A stretch of 64,000 nt of DNA from Phytophthora colocasiae (lineage: Eukaryota; Oomycota; Peronosporomycetes; Peronosporales; Peronosporaceae). Position 1 is the first letter of the stretch, and each line of letters begins with the position of its first letter. The notes below the pieces were generated by a model that worked only from the letters and a program-made list of their open reading frames with translations, searched no databases and had not been told where the DNA came from. Shown here in pieces: positions 31,553-42,205 of this stretch. Position numbers and translations under genes: made by a program. The stretch lies in contig JAGKQI010000100.1 of NCBI GenBank assembly GCA_018806915.1, forward strand, positions 2,356,001 through 2,420,000, in the 5' to 3' direction.

Positions 31553-33024
31553 CTACATGGACTGCACACGACTCTGCCACTGTTGTAGAGCTGCTGGGCC
31601 TCGTCCTTGAGCCTCGAGGAAGTCGTTGAGAGCGTCCCGGTAGTCTGCGATGCTAGCTCGCCCTACTTGTGTGTACCTGGCGCTTTGTGTCGCTTGCTTC
31701 CAGATTAGCTCGAAATCGTCGTCCTGCACTCCATGGCCGATCTTGTTGAACAATTCTCGCAGATACTTCTCGTCCCGTGGCTCTGCGAACTCTGCGTTGG
31801 CCACGCCACTAGAAGAAAACTCCTGGGGATACAGCAACGCCTGCGCATTGGCGTCGTCTCCGTAGTTCTGTCCATCGGCGATCGAACGCCGAGCTGGTGC
31901 TGGGATGTCACTGCGTATAGTGGGGATGCCAAACAACCGCGAATCTGCCGTTGCATTGCGCCAGCCATGGTTTACTGGACGCCCAAGGTCTGGATCGGGT
32001 TGCTGCTCTTCGGGCGAGTACTCACCTTGAATGCACAGCCACGCGGAGTCGCTGTTCTGCGTAACGACACCAAACACGTGGTTGTTGGGCAATTTGTCGG
32101 TCTCGGCGGCACCCAAGTGTCTCGGTTTGCCCAGGTGATCGTACAGAGTGCGCCGGTCCTCGAGATGATCCGGCGCGACGGCAGGACATTGGACGCTCTC
32201 GTTCATCTCCGGGTTGAGGATCTCCGCTACTTCTTTGCCGTCTCCACCGACTGGTTTGAACCCGAAACGATGTTTGGCTGGATCGATTTTCGCTGCTTCC
32301 CACCGGTAGTTGCGGTTCTTCTGCTCACCGGGGGCGACTGACCCGTGCGATCGCTTGTATTGTGCTTCGTCTTCCTCGCTGTTACGCAGTCGTGCAGATG
32401 TGGACGGGTAAAGCAGCTCTTTGGCCGACTCACAGAACGTTCCACTCATACCAAAGGCGAACTCCGGCCGTTGCATATGAGCTGGCAGTTTGTGGCCGCG
32501 TGAGTACGTTTTACCCAGTGGTTCTCGTTTGTGACTGGCGTAGTTGGCCTCAAGCTTGGCCAGATTGATACGTTGATACTCGGTTGCAGGTCCACTGACG
32601 AGCATCTCCGGTACGTGTTCACTCCCTGTGGTAACTATCCCGTACTTGGTCATAGGGTCGATCCGTTTGAGGTCGTTAATGAGTCCAGGGTGGGCAATAC
32701 GAGAGCCTGGTTCGGAGAAGTACGACTTGCGGAAGCGCCGGACTTCCTCCGGTGTGCCAGGCCGCTGCGGGAACGTCAGACAATGCCCTGTTGTATCTCG
32801 TTGCGGCTGAGGCTCTGTACCTGCTGGCTGTCGAGCATCAAGAAGAGAACGTGAGCATCGACAGGATGGCTACATGTACAACAAGAATGACATACCCGTG
32901 GTGGCGTGGTGAAACGGGTGGTAGTCGTGGGTCTGCAGAGCTTGCAGTTGCAGGATTGTGACGTGTATGGAGAAGTCATACAGAATGTGCACCTGCAGCA
33001 TTGTGGCGTGCATGGAGAGCTCAT
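31553..33024 (-). CDS. EFHB (CFAP21)-like flagellar protein, two exons
   Basis: The exons on the minus strand are 33024..32896 and 32827..31553, joined over a 68-nt GTATGT...CAG intron in phase 0, giving 467 residues. An ATG-to-stop frame from 32653 is only the 3' part. The downstream exon opens with RPGTPEEVRRFRKSYFSEPG and MTKYGIV, then has NNHVFGVV, FGIPTIRSD, NYGDDANAQALLYP and a C-terminal EF-hand-like region without clear calcium ligands. These are landmarks I associate with EFHB, a microtubule inner protein of axonemal doublets. The first exon encodes an unusual Cys-rich peptide (nine Cys in 43 residues) and is less certain. It is divergent from the PIBF1 gene, 168 bases away. Confidence 0.6.
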
Positions 33025-33192
33025 CGTCGTTTAAATGAGAAGCTCTTGAGTTTTACTGTAACAATAGCGAAGTGGTCCTTTTGACGTCTTTTCGTCGCAT
33101 CTATTTCCAACTTGAAGTGGTTTTCTTAAACGTTCTTGATTGGTTAAAAATATAATAAGCATCTTGAAGCGTCGTTCATTACTGATAGTATT
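33025..33192. promoter_or_regulatory. Divergent promoter of EFHB-like and PIBF1 genes, with CCAAT box
   Basis: Only 168 bases separate the two start codons. An inverted CCAAT box (GATTGG, 33138-33143) lies about 50 bases before the PIBF1 ATG. A TTCATTACTGA element nearer that ATG resembles the oomycete initiator. Both genes have ciliary homologues, so co-expression at zoospore formation is plausible. Confidence 0.4.
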
Positions 33193-36100
33193 ATGGCAGC
33201 ACGCGCGACGTCAGCCGAAGATCGGCGCTTCCGACGTCTAGCAGCACAATTGGGCGTCTCCAGACATGTTCTAGGGTCTGAAGACACGGCAGAACCTTCT
33301 GGCGCTTCTTTCGCGGCTGAAATCGGCGTTGAAACGACTACTCAGGCCCCAGATCCAACGAATATCGAAGCTGAAGAAGAAGAAGAGCTTGAACTGGACG
33401 AAGAGATCGAATTGGAGGCTCCTAATGACGAAGAAGAGGAAGAAGATGATGTTGGGGAGCTCTCGCTCACTTTACCGTCGGATTCGGCCAGTGAGGGGCT
33501 CTCCAGTGACCTGTCGCTGCCGCATTCCTTCGGTCACTACGACCAACTTTCTACAGGACGGGGAATCTCACATTTCGATGACCATTTAGCCATGTTATCA
33601 CCAGGACAAATGCCTTCAGGTAGAGCCAACAGATTGCAGCTGACACCACAGAGAGCGACGTCCACGGACGGTAGTGAAGCAGTGATGAAGAAGTTCTACG
33701 AGATTCAAGTGGGCAAGATTCGAGCGCAGTTGGCGCTTAGTGTACAGGCGCAGAGGGAACTGGAGAAAACGCTACAGCGGGAACGAGCTGTGTGGCAGCA
33801 GAAAGAAGCTGAGATGAAGGTGAGAGCGTGACAATTGGTTGAGATGCTGTTGGTAGAGGATTAAGTGGATCTGTTGTTGTAGCACTCGTCTGAAGACAAA
33901 CAGAGTCGGCTGGAGAAGGAATTAAAACGAACTCAAGATGATCTACAGGCTGCACTATCCCGCCTTCGAATCGAGAAGATACATTTTGCTAGTCTTGAGA
34001 TTTCAGATGCTCTAGCTGAACAACTCCAGCGGCAAGACGAGGAGGATTTATCCATTCGCGAGTTTATCCAGTTGTCCATTCACTCCAAGGTGCGGAAGAT
34101 GGAAACCGAGCTCAAGCGCTGTCGACAAGAAGTAGAAATGATGCAGAGGAGCAGCAGCGCAGATAAAGCAGCCGCGGCTGGAGCTTCGGATGAAATTCAA
34201 CAAGTCCAACGCATTGCTGAAGTGAAGGAACGACGACTGCAACATGAGCTAGAGTTATCGGAGGCAACTCGAATGGAGATGGAGCAGCAGATAAAAACTC
34301 TCGTAGAGCAGGTTGAAGGGATGAAGGAGGAGCAACGGCGCAACGAAGACTTGTACAGCGACCAAAGAAGTCTACAGAAGGAGTCTGAACGATTGAAGAG
34401 GGACCTACAGATTCTACAACAGGAGCACGAAGACCTTCAATCACGATTCAATGAAACCTCAACCAGTAGCAGCGAGTTGCACGGGAGAATTGCACTACTC
34501 TCGGCCGATAAATCGTTTCTGCAAGACGCCAAGATGCAACTGGAAGATCAATTGGAAAAACTGCGCCAATCTCTGCAAAACACGCAGGATAAAGTCGATT
34601 CCTTGCAGGAGAAGCACGATGGTAATCTCAGTCAGAGCGTACAGCTGCAGAACGAGACAAGGCTGCACTTTGAGAAGAAGTTGGACGACGAAATGGGCAG
34701 GTTCATGGATCTGTCGAAGAGGGAGATCGATCGGATCCGTAACGACGGTCAAGTGGTCTATGAACGCGAGAATCGGCTGCTGAAAGAAGCGCGCGATGAC
34801 GCCCTGAAGCACGTGGAGGTGCTGCAAGCGCGTCTAGACAGCGTACAGTCCGCTCTTGACGAAAAGGCAAGTTCGACGTGTTCACTTCACGTGCACTGTG
34901 ACGTTTTATTTAATTTTGTGTGAGTTGCTTCTCCTTAGGTTCTCGAATCGACTCGGATGGAGAGTACACACACGACGGAACTTGCCAGCGCTCGTACTGA
35001 GCTTAAGATGAGGCATTTCGAGGTGCGTCAGGATGAATTCACCACTCGTTTTATTATATTTATTTAGCCTTACTATCGCTGGAATTCTACAGATAAGCCA
35101 GCTGAAATTGACGTTGGAAGAGAAGGCTACAAGCATTCGTAATGCACGACTGGAGATCGACATGCTGACTCAGAAAGTAAGTGGATTGGAAGTCCGAATT
35201 TTCCAATAGCAATTGACAATTGAATTGCATAGGTGGAAGCTCACAAAGAAGAATTTGCGAGGCTGGAAACAACGTCAACTACCCGAATCACCCAGTTAGA
35301 AGCTGCGTTAGATGTAGAAGTGAGTGCTTCTACCGAACTTACGGGTAATTCCTGTATCTGACGTTTTGTCATTGTAAAAACAGAGGAACAAACTGAAGGA
35401 ATACGAGCTGCTTGAGGTCGATTTGGACGATGCAGTACTACAAACAGGGGAAGTTGCAGCTGAAGGGGAAGGAGATGAAAGTCCAACGAACTCCAAACTA
35501 CAGGAGGTGGTGACCACATTTGGAGCGATCCCTACAACAACAAAAAGACGGGTACGAATGAGTTTGTTTTTGATTCTTGAAATCAGGAAACTCATTTCCA
35601 GTTCCAGTTTCAGCAGAGTGTTCTTCTTGCTCAAAAAGTCGTGAAGGCTCAACGAGAAGCGATTGCACTCGAACAGAAGCTCAACGAAGTGACGAGTGAT
35701 CGTGTGAAGCTTCAGCAACAAGTTGTAGAACTGAAGGCGAAAGTAGCGAGTTTCCATCAACCTCAGTCCTATCTGGTACGTTCTGCAAACTTGTTCTACA
35801 AGAAAACTACTTTTTTTTCCTAACATTTAGCTCTCTTGTAGATTGACAAACTGTCACGACGGGAGCAACAGCTCCAAGCTGCAGTCCAGAGGCACGAGGA
35901 GGTTCAGTCCCACCTTCAACAGCTGAGAGCTCAGTACCAACAGCTTCAAGACGCAAACTCTTCACTTCGACACCAACTGCAGCAACTTCTTTCTCGTCGT
36001 GGGGATCTCGATGCACTCAAAGCCACAGTTCAACTGCTGCAGGGTAAGATTCAAGCTTCTACTCACCAAAAGAAACTCTACAATGAATTCACGAAGCCTC

Positions 36101-36288
36101 CGACTGCGGTAGAGCGTACTACCGTCGATCCAGTCTCGTTCTCCCCGAAGGTCTCCCCACCACCGTCAATAACTCGCCCACCAACGCCACAGAAGAACCC
36201 GAACTTTGCATCGGAAGTTTCCAGCTCGTCCAGTATCTCCAGTACACCCAAATGGTACACGAGACTTCGAGACTCACAGCAACAATAG
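33193..36288 (+). CDS. PIBF1: PIBF1/CEP90 homologue, eight exons
   Basis: The exons are 33193..33819, 33883..34866, 34939..35022, 35093..35176, 35233..35319, 35384..35551, 35602..35775 and 35842..36288, all phase 0, giving 884 residues. The N-terminus is acidic; nearly all the rest is coiled coil. Segments that match PIBF1 are SIREFIQLSIHSKVRKME, YERENRLLKEARDDAL, and AIPTTTKRRF followed by QQSVLLAQKV and QPQSYLI. The length is close to the animal protein (about 757). PIBF1/CEP90 is a centriolar-satellite and distal-appendage protein needed to build cilia. Intron 2 begins GCAAGT, so it is a GC-AG intron (34867-34938). The C-terminus is Pro/Ser-rich. Confidence 0.85.
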
Positions 36289-36367
36289 AGCTGTGTTGTA
36301 ATAAAAAAAAGGTAGAACAGGTAGAACGTTCTACGGCACCATCTGACTGGTCCAAAAGCCTACCAGC

Positions 36368-37487
36368 ATGAATATGGCCGCACATTTATCGCTTCCTTTA
36401 TTGCGCCGTGCTGTCACTTCCACTGCTGTACATGGCGCTTCTACCTCTCGACGCTTTGCAACTGCATCTAGAGGTTCGGATGAAGCGTTGAAGGCGGATT
36501 TTAAGCGTTGGTTAAAGAAAGAGACCGCTCTACTTACGTTCATGGTAGTAGCTGGTGCTACTGGTGTCCATTTCTACCAGGTGAAACTACCTGAAGCTGA
36601 TAAAGAGTAGAACAACTCTAACTTGTTGATTTAATTAAGAACCGTGAAGATGCACCGGTTAAACAGGTAGAACGGCTGATAAAACAAGCGGAACAAAATG
36701 CCAAGGAGGTGAGGAGGGATTGTCCGGCGGCTGTAGAACGGGAGAACAAACTACTTAACTCTTTTATTTCGAGGCAGGGAGAACCGAAACAGGCGCTTCA
36801 GCATTGTCTGCACACTTATGATGTAGTTAAGCGCACCAACCCACACGGTGCGTAGGTTCTTACAAGCCAATGTTTACTGTAGACGCCACTAACGTCTTGC
36901 AGATCGCCACTTGTTCGAGTTGGCGTTCTCCATTGCTTCACAGTACGAAGCGCTGTCGAGAGGAGCTCCTGCGACCACGTACTACCTCGACGCGCTAGAG
37001 CACAACTCGCGCGAGATGAAAGTGGCCAAGAGAGAGCGGAACCGCGTGGTCACACTCGACCGGATCGCGCAGTCGTACGAGAACAGGTAACCAATTATCT
37101 CTATGCTTCAGGATACAGAGAACTGATCGATTTCCATTCAATAGAGGGCACATCGAGACAGCGGAGAGGTATTTCAAGCAAGCCATCAGCGCGTACGACC
37201 AGAACCGAGGGAGACGCGAGCTGTCCAAGGCGTCCACGAGCGACCAAGTAGACCTCGCGGGTCTCGACCGGGAGATCCCCGGTGTATTATTCAACTATGC
37301 CCAAATGCTGATGGCGAATGAGCGGTGGACTGAAGCTGGTAATGCACTGCAGCGCGCTATGACCCTCGCGCGCGTATCATCGCTGTCGGATGAGTACGTG
37401 GGGCTCATTGAAGATGCAATGGCCAGCGTCAAGACTGCTAAAGCGAAAGAAAAAGCAGAGGCGGAACAGCAGCAAGAACTCAAGTAG
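36368..37487 (+). CDS. Mitochondrial-type TPR protein (TTC19-like), five exons
   Basis: The exons are 36368..36580, 36640..36708, 36778..36847, 36903..37086 and 37145..37487 (introns 59, 69, 55 and 58 nt), giving 292 residues. Read without splicing, the first exon would be an 80-residue orphan. The N-terminus is basic and Ser/Ala-rich (LLRRAVTSTAVHGASTSRRF), a likely mitochondrial presequence. One membrane helix follows (ALLTFMVVAGATGVHFY). Tetratricopeptide units then run to the end, with RIAQSYENRGHIETAERYF clearest. This layout is that of TTC19, a complex III assembly factor, though the identity is inferred from architecture. A paralogous gene lies at 45049-46117. Confidence 0.7.
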
Positions 37488-38697
37488 TTGTCCTGTGGGA
37501 CCTCGAATCTGCAATAGGAAACCCTTTGTGCTGATGCCACTCGTTCGGATACCTTGACTCGGTTCCTGAAGTCTGAAGTTTGTAACGTGAGGAAACTTCA
37601 GAAGGACACGACGGTTGTTGGCTTGATCTGAGATCAAAGAGATAAAGAGATCAATGATCTCTTTCGTTTTTCGAGGCGTGTCTGACCCCTGACGACTATC
37701 GGTATGCGATATGGTTCGACTCGGGGATAGATGCGTCGGGTCTTGAGGCACCACAGCACTTCGTTCGTCGAGCCGGTCAAGTTGGCCGTCAACCATCCAC
37801 CTGCTTCGTCGGTCGACGATAGAAAAGGAAGGGGGTCTTGACACTTGATGCGGTGACGACAGTAACACTGTTGGCAAAAGACATCCGTACAGTAGAGCCA
37901 TCGAGAGCCAAGGCTTTCGCGTCCGCATACTTTGTGTTTTCCGAGATCAGCAGCGCTGTCAAACCGAACGCCAAAGGCGCGGAATCATGCGACGCGCAAG
38001 TTCACAACGACAAAGTGGCCGACAGATGCCGAGCTTTGCTGTCAACGTAACCCGCACGCACGTTGTTAGACAACCGCATGTTCCAGCTTGTCGAGCGTTT
38101 TAGGTTGGAGAGAAGAAGAGCTGAGCAACTCAGTGAGTTGTTGTTGGGCTATCCCTTCCACTTCAAGCAAAGTCTCTTCAAAACGACGCATATCAAATTC
38201 ACGAGGTATCAAGCATATAGGATTGCATTTAAATTTAGATCTCAAAGTTCAACTTCAGCCGTTTTATTACATATGAAAGGTCTAAAGACGCAAATTAGAT
38301 GTACTGAGGAGGTCACGTCGTCTTGATCTTTGCTTAGTGATGCATGTGGCGGTGTCTACACTTGCGTCCCTGAATTGCTTGCTTGGTTTCCCATTTCGCT
38401 GTAAAAATACGCACGTCCCGTCGTCCCGCTCCGGTCTCCATCCGTTCGCTATGAAAGTGACGTCGCCGTCTCTGCTCCCGTCCAAGCAAATCGTGCGCAA
38501 GGTCAGGGGCGAAAATGCGGGCCGAGTCGGTCTCTTGATCTTGCGTTGCAGACTGCGTCCATTCTCCTTCTTCACGCGCTGTCAACAGGTCCATCGATCG
38601 ATCGCAGCCCCACAACTTGGAGCTCAGTTATTAACAGACAGGTAGAGATAGACAGCTTCACTCTTTAACTGCAGACAGCTCGATACATCTCGGTCAT
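37488..38697. other. 1.2-kb region without a confident gene
   Basis: Several overlapping open frames exist. The longest, 37377-37928 on the minus strand, starts at an ATG, has a signal-like N-terminus (MALLYGCLLPTVLLSS) and overlaps the end of the TPR gene by 111 bases. A second minus frame (37789-37974) gives AFGLTALLISENTKYADAKA but lacks an ATG. From 38063 on I see nothing convincing. It may hold a decayed gene. Confidence 0.35.
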
Positions 38698-39879
38698 ATG
38701 GGCAAGGAACGCTTTACGATCAACCCGTTCCCGGCGCTGGAGCTCTCGGACGCCGAGAAGAACCAACTCCTGGAGCTGGGGCGAACCATCATCGAAGCTA
38801 ACTTCGAGCGCGACGACGCCTTCTTCAAGGGCGGTCGGAAGGTCGACCACCGTCGCTGGAAGCTCGCCAAGGAGCGCGAGCACATGATGGTGCACACGGA
38901 ACGACCCGAGTACAAGGGCGCGGATGCCATGAGCAACACCATGCATTCGTCGTCCAAGCTGCCGGCCATCCTGTCGGTCGGTCGCGTCGAGGGAAAGCTG
39001 GACGATATGATGTACGGCGTCGTGAACCCAACACTCGAGAATATGCGCATTAAAGCCTCGTACGTACACGACTTCGACGGTGCTGCTGTGCTCTCGACTA
39101 TCGTGGAACCAACCGTGGACGAGCCTTTCAACTCCGTCGTCGTCAAGTGGATGGAGATGGATATCCCGTTGCGCCGGACGGGTGTCGTTCAGAACCGTGA
39201 CTACGTCTACCTCGAGTGCACAGGCTTTGTGCGTATGGCTAATGGCGATCGCGCGGGTTACCACTTCCTGCACTCGATCGATTTCCCGCAGATCCCTAAA
39301 CTGTCGAACCGCGTACGAGGTGATCTCTCGATCTGTGGTTTCTTCCGCCAGGTCGGACCGAACGTTATCGACGTGTGTAAGACCGGTCTCATGGACCCTG
39401 CTGGTGATATGATCCGGCTGCTGGCTGTGCCTGTCATGACGGAGGCGTTCCTGTCTCCTTTGCGTTACGTGCACTGCGGTCAGATGCGTAAACTCACGTG
39501 GAAGATGGAGAAGGCGCACGCTGAAGCGCGGTTGCACGGCGCTCCGAACCCAGGCTCTTCCTGCGTGTCTTGCAGCAAACCTTCCACTGGTTGGACACTT
39601 GGGAAGAGTGCCACGACGTGCAAATGTTGCTTCCGCGTGCTGTGCAGTGGCTGCAAGATTAAGAAGAAAATCAGTCTAGTTACAGCAGATCTGACGCTGT
39701 CGGAGCGCAAGATTAACTTCTGCACGGCTTGTCTAGCTGAAGCGTCGATCTCAAGTGCCGCGGAGATCGCGTCGTACCAGATCATGGAGAACGGACGCAA
39801 GAGCGGCATCATCCGCTCGGTTACGAGCCATTCATCGTCGAGCTCGGACATGACTCAGATGTCCCAGATGTCCATGTAG
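38698..39879 (+). CDS. START domain plus FYVE-type zinc finger protein (copy 1)
   Basis: A single-exon protein of 393 residues. Residues about 60-270 form a START-like lipid-binding domain (LSVGRVEGKLDDMMYG, MEMDIPLRR, RAGYHFLHSIDFPQIP). Residues about 289-345 carry four CxxC pairs (CVSC, CKCC, CSGC, CTAC) spaced like a FYVE zinc finger, though the basic patch differs from the classic RRHHCR. The C-terminus is Ser-rich (SHSSSSSDMTQMSQM). This two-domain family is strongly expanded in oomycetes. Binding of a lipid ligand and of phosphoinositide membranes is expected from the domains; the ligands are unknown. A close paralogue lies at 43255. Confidence 0.8.
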   Translation: MGKERFTINPFPALELSDAEKNQLLELGRTIIEANFERDDAFFKGGRKVDHRRWKLAKEREHMMVHTERPEYKGADAMSNTMHSSSKLPAILSVGRVEGKLDDMMYGVVNPTLENMRIKASYVHDFDGAAVLSTIVEPTVDEPFNSVVVKWMEMDIPLRRTGVVQNRDYVYLECTGFVRMANGDRAGYHFLHSIDFPQIPKLSNRVRGDLSICGFFRQVGPNVIDVCKTGLMDPAGDMIRLLAVPVMTEAFLSPLRYVHCGQMRKLTWKMEKAHAEARLHGAPNPGSSCVSCSKPSTGWTLGKSATTCKCCFRVLCSGCKIKKKISLVTADLTLSERKINFCTACLAEASISSAAEIASYQIMENGRKSGIIRSVTSHSSSSSDMTQMSQMSM

Positions 39880-40063
39880 TTGAGATAGCAAGCAGGTCAA
39901 GTTGAATAATAAATTACTTAAGCTTACTGTTACAGGTAGTACAAAGTTGGGATGTACATGCTCCAGTTGAAGTTGTCCGTAATCTATTCGCTGGCATCAT
40001 CATACACTTGACGAGCGTTTTCATGGCTATCTGTATATGCTCTTAAATGAATCATCTACTTCG

Positions 40064-40068
40064 ATTGG
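40064..40068 (-). promoter_or_regulatory. CCAAT box (ATTGG on plus strand)
   Basis: GATTGGTC, 45 bases upstream of the pseudouridine synthase ATG, is a likely NF-Y site. Confidence 0.3.
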
Positions 40069-40112
40069 TCAGGAAGGGTCCACTTCGACTTTAATAGCAG
40101 TAGGTAGCGACC

Positions 40113-41381
40113 ATGGGAACCAAGCGCAAGCGCAACGTAGCAGCAGACGATCTGCCAGTTGAAGCGGCTCAAGAGATTCATCGCCTGATTGCATCAGCTC
40201 TGGATGCTCTACAACTGTCAGTACGAGCGTTTAAACTGGCGGCATCGGACCAAATCCGCAGTCTCGGACTGGACAAGCTCAAGCGAATGCACAAACTGCA
40301 GCCCCTCGGAAGCGTTCGAAGCTCCGATTTGGCCGTTCGACTATTTTTCAGCTATAGGAAGGCGGGGGTTGTTACCGTGCACGCGAAATCCGCGTCGAAA
40401 AATTCCGAGATTTCGACCGTCGACAATCCTCGAAAGATGGCGGAAATCTGTGTCGATGCCCTCAACCTGGAGCTAAATCGACGTTCCTATCGCCACATAG
40501 TTCGCGTTTGGTTGCCTGAAGAAGAAGATATTGCACTAGGTGCATTGTCCGATAGGATTCTGGTGCAGACCCGCGAATTCGCAGAGTCCAGTGAAAGTGA
40601 TTCAATCGACAAGCAACTGACGGCTCAACTGCCGCTGAAGGTTTTGTTTCGCGACAACGCCATTATTGTGGTGGACAAGCCAGCTAATGTGCTAAGTGTA
40701 GATGGAACTGATCCAGCTTCAGTGTCAATTCACCGCTGTGTTGCCAGTGTCTTTCCAGCAGCGAGGATGGTACATCGTCTGGACCAGGAAACCTCCGGTC
40801 TTCTGGTCATCGCACTGACGAAATCAGCAGCGCAGAGCTTGAACGCGCAGTTTCGAGATCGAACAGTTGACAAAATGTATGTGGCGCGTGTGCATGGATG
40901 GATGGATGATGGATCTGAGCAGTGGAAGCGCGTGCGAGTACCCATGGAGAAACACCCGACGCAACCACTTGTCCAACGTGTAGTTTCAGGCCGGGATGTT
41001 GAATCTTCTAGTTCATTATGGTCTGTCACTGAGTATTCCGTACAATCTCGAGCAGTCGACGATATCAAGAATGAGAATGGCGAAGGAGAGAGAAAATCTA
41101 TGCTGGTTCAGCTCAAACCGGTGACCGGCAAGACGCACCAGCTCCGACTGCACATGCAGCACCTCGGACATCCAATTCTAGGCGACTCGCTGTATTCTCC
41201 GGACGTGGTGTATCATCGCGCTTCGCGTCTTTGTTTGCATGCTGCCAAGTTGTCGTTCACCCATCCAGTCTCAAATGAGCGGTTGAACTTCGAAAGTTCA
41301 TGCCCTGCTGACTTTTTTACAGCCCAAGCAAGCGACAACGCCCTTACTCAGCGACCCCAAGTAACTCAGAAACACAACTAA
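40113..41381 (+). CDS. RluA-family RNA pseudouridine synthase
   Basis: A single-exon protein of 422 residues. Motifs in order are: IVVDKPANVLSV (motif I), MVHRLDQETSGLLVIA with the catalytic Asp near residue 223, KMYVARVHG, and LKPVTGKTHQLRLHMQHLGHPILGD (motif III). It converts uridine to pseudouridine in rRNA or tRNA; the target base cannot be told. The basic start (MGTKRKRN) may be a nuclear or nucleolar signal. About 170 residues before the catalytic domain have no family I recognise. The C-terminus is complete. Confidence 0.88.
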   Translation: MGTKRKRNVAADDLPVEAAQEIHRLIASALDALQLSVRAFKLAASDQIRSLGLDKLKRMHKLQPLGSVRSSDLAVRLFFSYRKAGVVTVHAKSASKNSEISTVDNPRKMAEICVDALNLELNRRSYRHIVRVWLPEEEDIALGALSDRILVQTREFAESSESDSIDKQLTAQLPLKVLFRDNAIIVVDKPANVLSVDGTDPASVSIHRCVASVFPAARMVHRLDQETSGLLVIALTKSAAQSLNAQFRDRTVDKMYVARVHGWMDDGSEQWKRVRVPMEKHPTQPLVQRVVSGRDVESSSSLWSVTEYSVQSRAVDDIKNENGEGERKSMLVQLKPVTGKTHQLRLHMQHLGHPILGDSLYSPDVVYHRASRLCLHAAKLSFTHPVSNERLNFESSCPADFFTAQASDNALTQRPQVTQKHN

Positions 41382-41477
41382 AACTGGACTGAGGAAGACC
41401 TGGATCTGATAACATGTTCCACAGGACTAAGGTCATTTCTCGAATATCTCTCCAGCAAGCACTACTCAAGACTTCCC

Positions 41478-42205
41478 ATGCATTTCCTTACCATCCTGGC
41501 TGTGGCGTGCGTATTCACTGGTTCAGTTGAAGCTACTTGGTCCGCGTCTACTTTGCACAACACTTCAACGCCCCATGCTGTCGGCTCCACTGAGCCTGCT
41601 TTCACGTTTGGAATGCCCACGTTCTTCGGCTCCGGCTGTCCTGCTAACACATTGACGGTGGTTCCCTCTTCGGATGGCCAAGCGGTCTCCGTGCTGTTCT
41701 CGCAGTTCGCGGCGCGTACGTCTAGCGCCGGCGTGACGCGCGACCGCAAATCTTGCAACTTGGCCGTTCCTGTCGACGTCCAAAGTGTAAGTGTCGTCGG
41801 TTCTACTGGTGATTTACTTCGCTAACGTTGTGGATTCGGTATCCGTTCCAGGGCGTTTCTATCGGCATCTTTCGCGTGGACTATCGCGGTAACGCGTTCG
41901 TTCCCAACCAGAGCGGTTCGTACGGACAGTTTGATGCAGAGTACTATTTCGCTGGACAACGTGGGCCCGTGGCGTCTGAGAAGTATTCGCCCGGTACGGA
42001 TAAGGATCTCTTCATCACGCACCAAGTGGGTGTCAGTGCCGTGGTGTGGACGCCGTGCGGAGCGTCGACCAACTTCCGAGTGAACAGCGCAATCACGGCG
42101 GTCAAGACGTCGGGTGGGAAGGAAGACACGCAGATCGCGATCGACTCGGTGGACAGCACGGTACAGGCTGGATTTCACTACTACCTCACGACTCGGAAAT
42201 GCTAA
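41478..42205 (+). CDS. Secreted DUF4360-family protein, two exons
   Basis: Exon 41478..41786 is joined to 41852..42205 over a 65-nt GTAAGT...CAG intron in phase 0, giving 220 residues. A clear signal peptide (MHFLTILAVACVFTGSVEA) ends near residue 19. The mature part has the DUF4360 pattern: FGSGCPANTLTV, DGQAVSVLFSQF, RKSCNLAVPV, FRVDYRG, YYFAG and VVWTPCG. It also has Cys residues that could pair. DUF4360 proteins are small secreted proteins of fungi, oomycetes and bacteria with no known activity. An apoplastic or cell-wall location is inferred. Confidence 0.75.

Noticed and set aside
37377..37928. RxLR effector
   Set aside because: A signal-like start is present, but no RxLR motif follows it, and the frame overlaps a real gene on the other strand.
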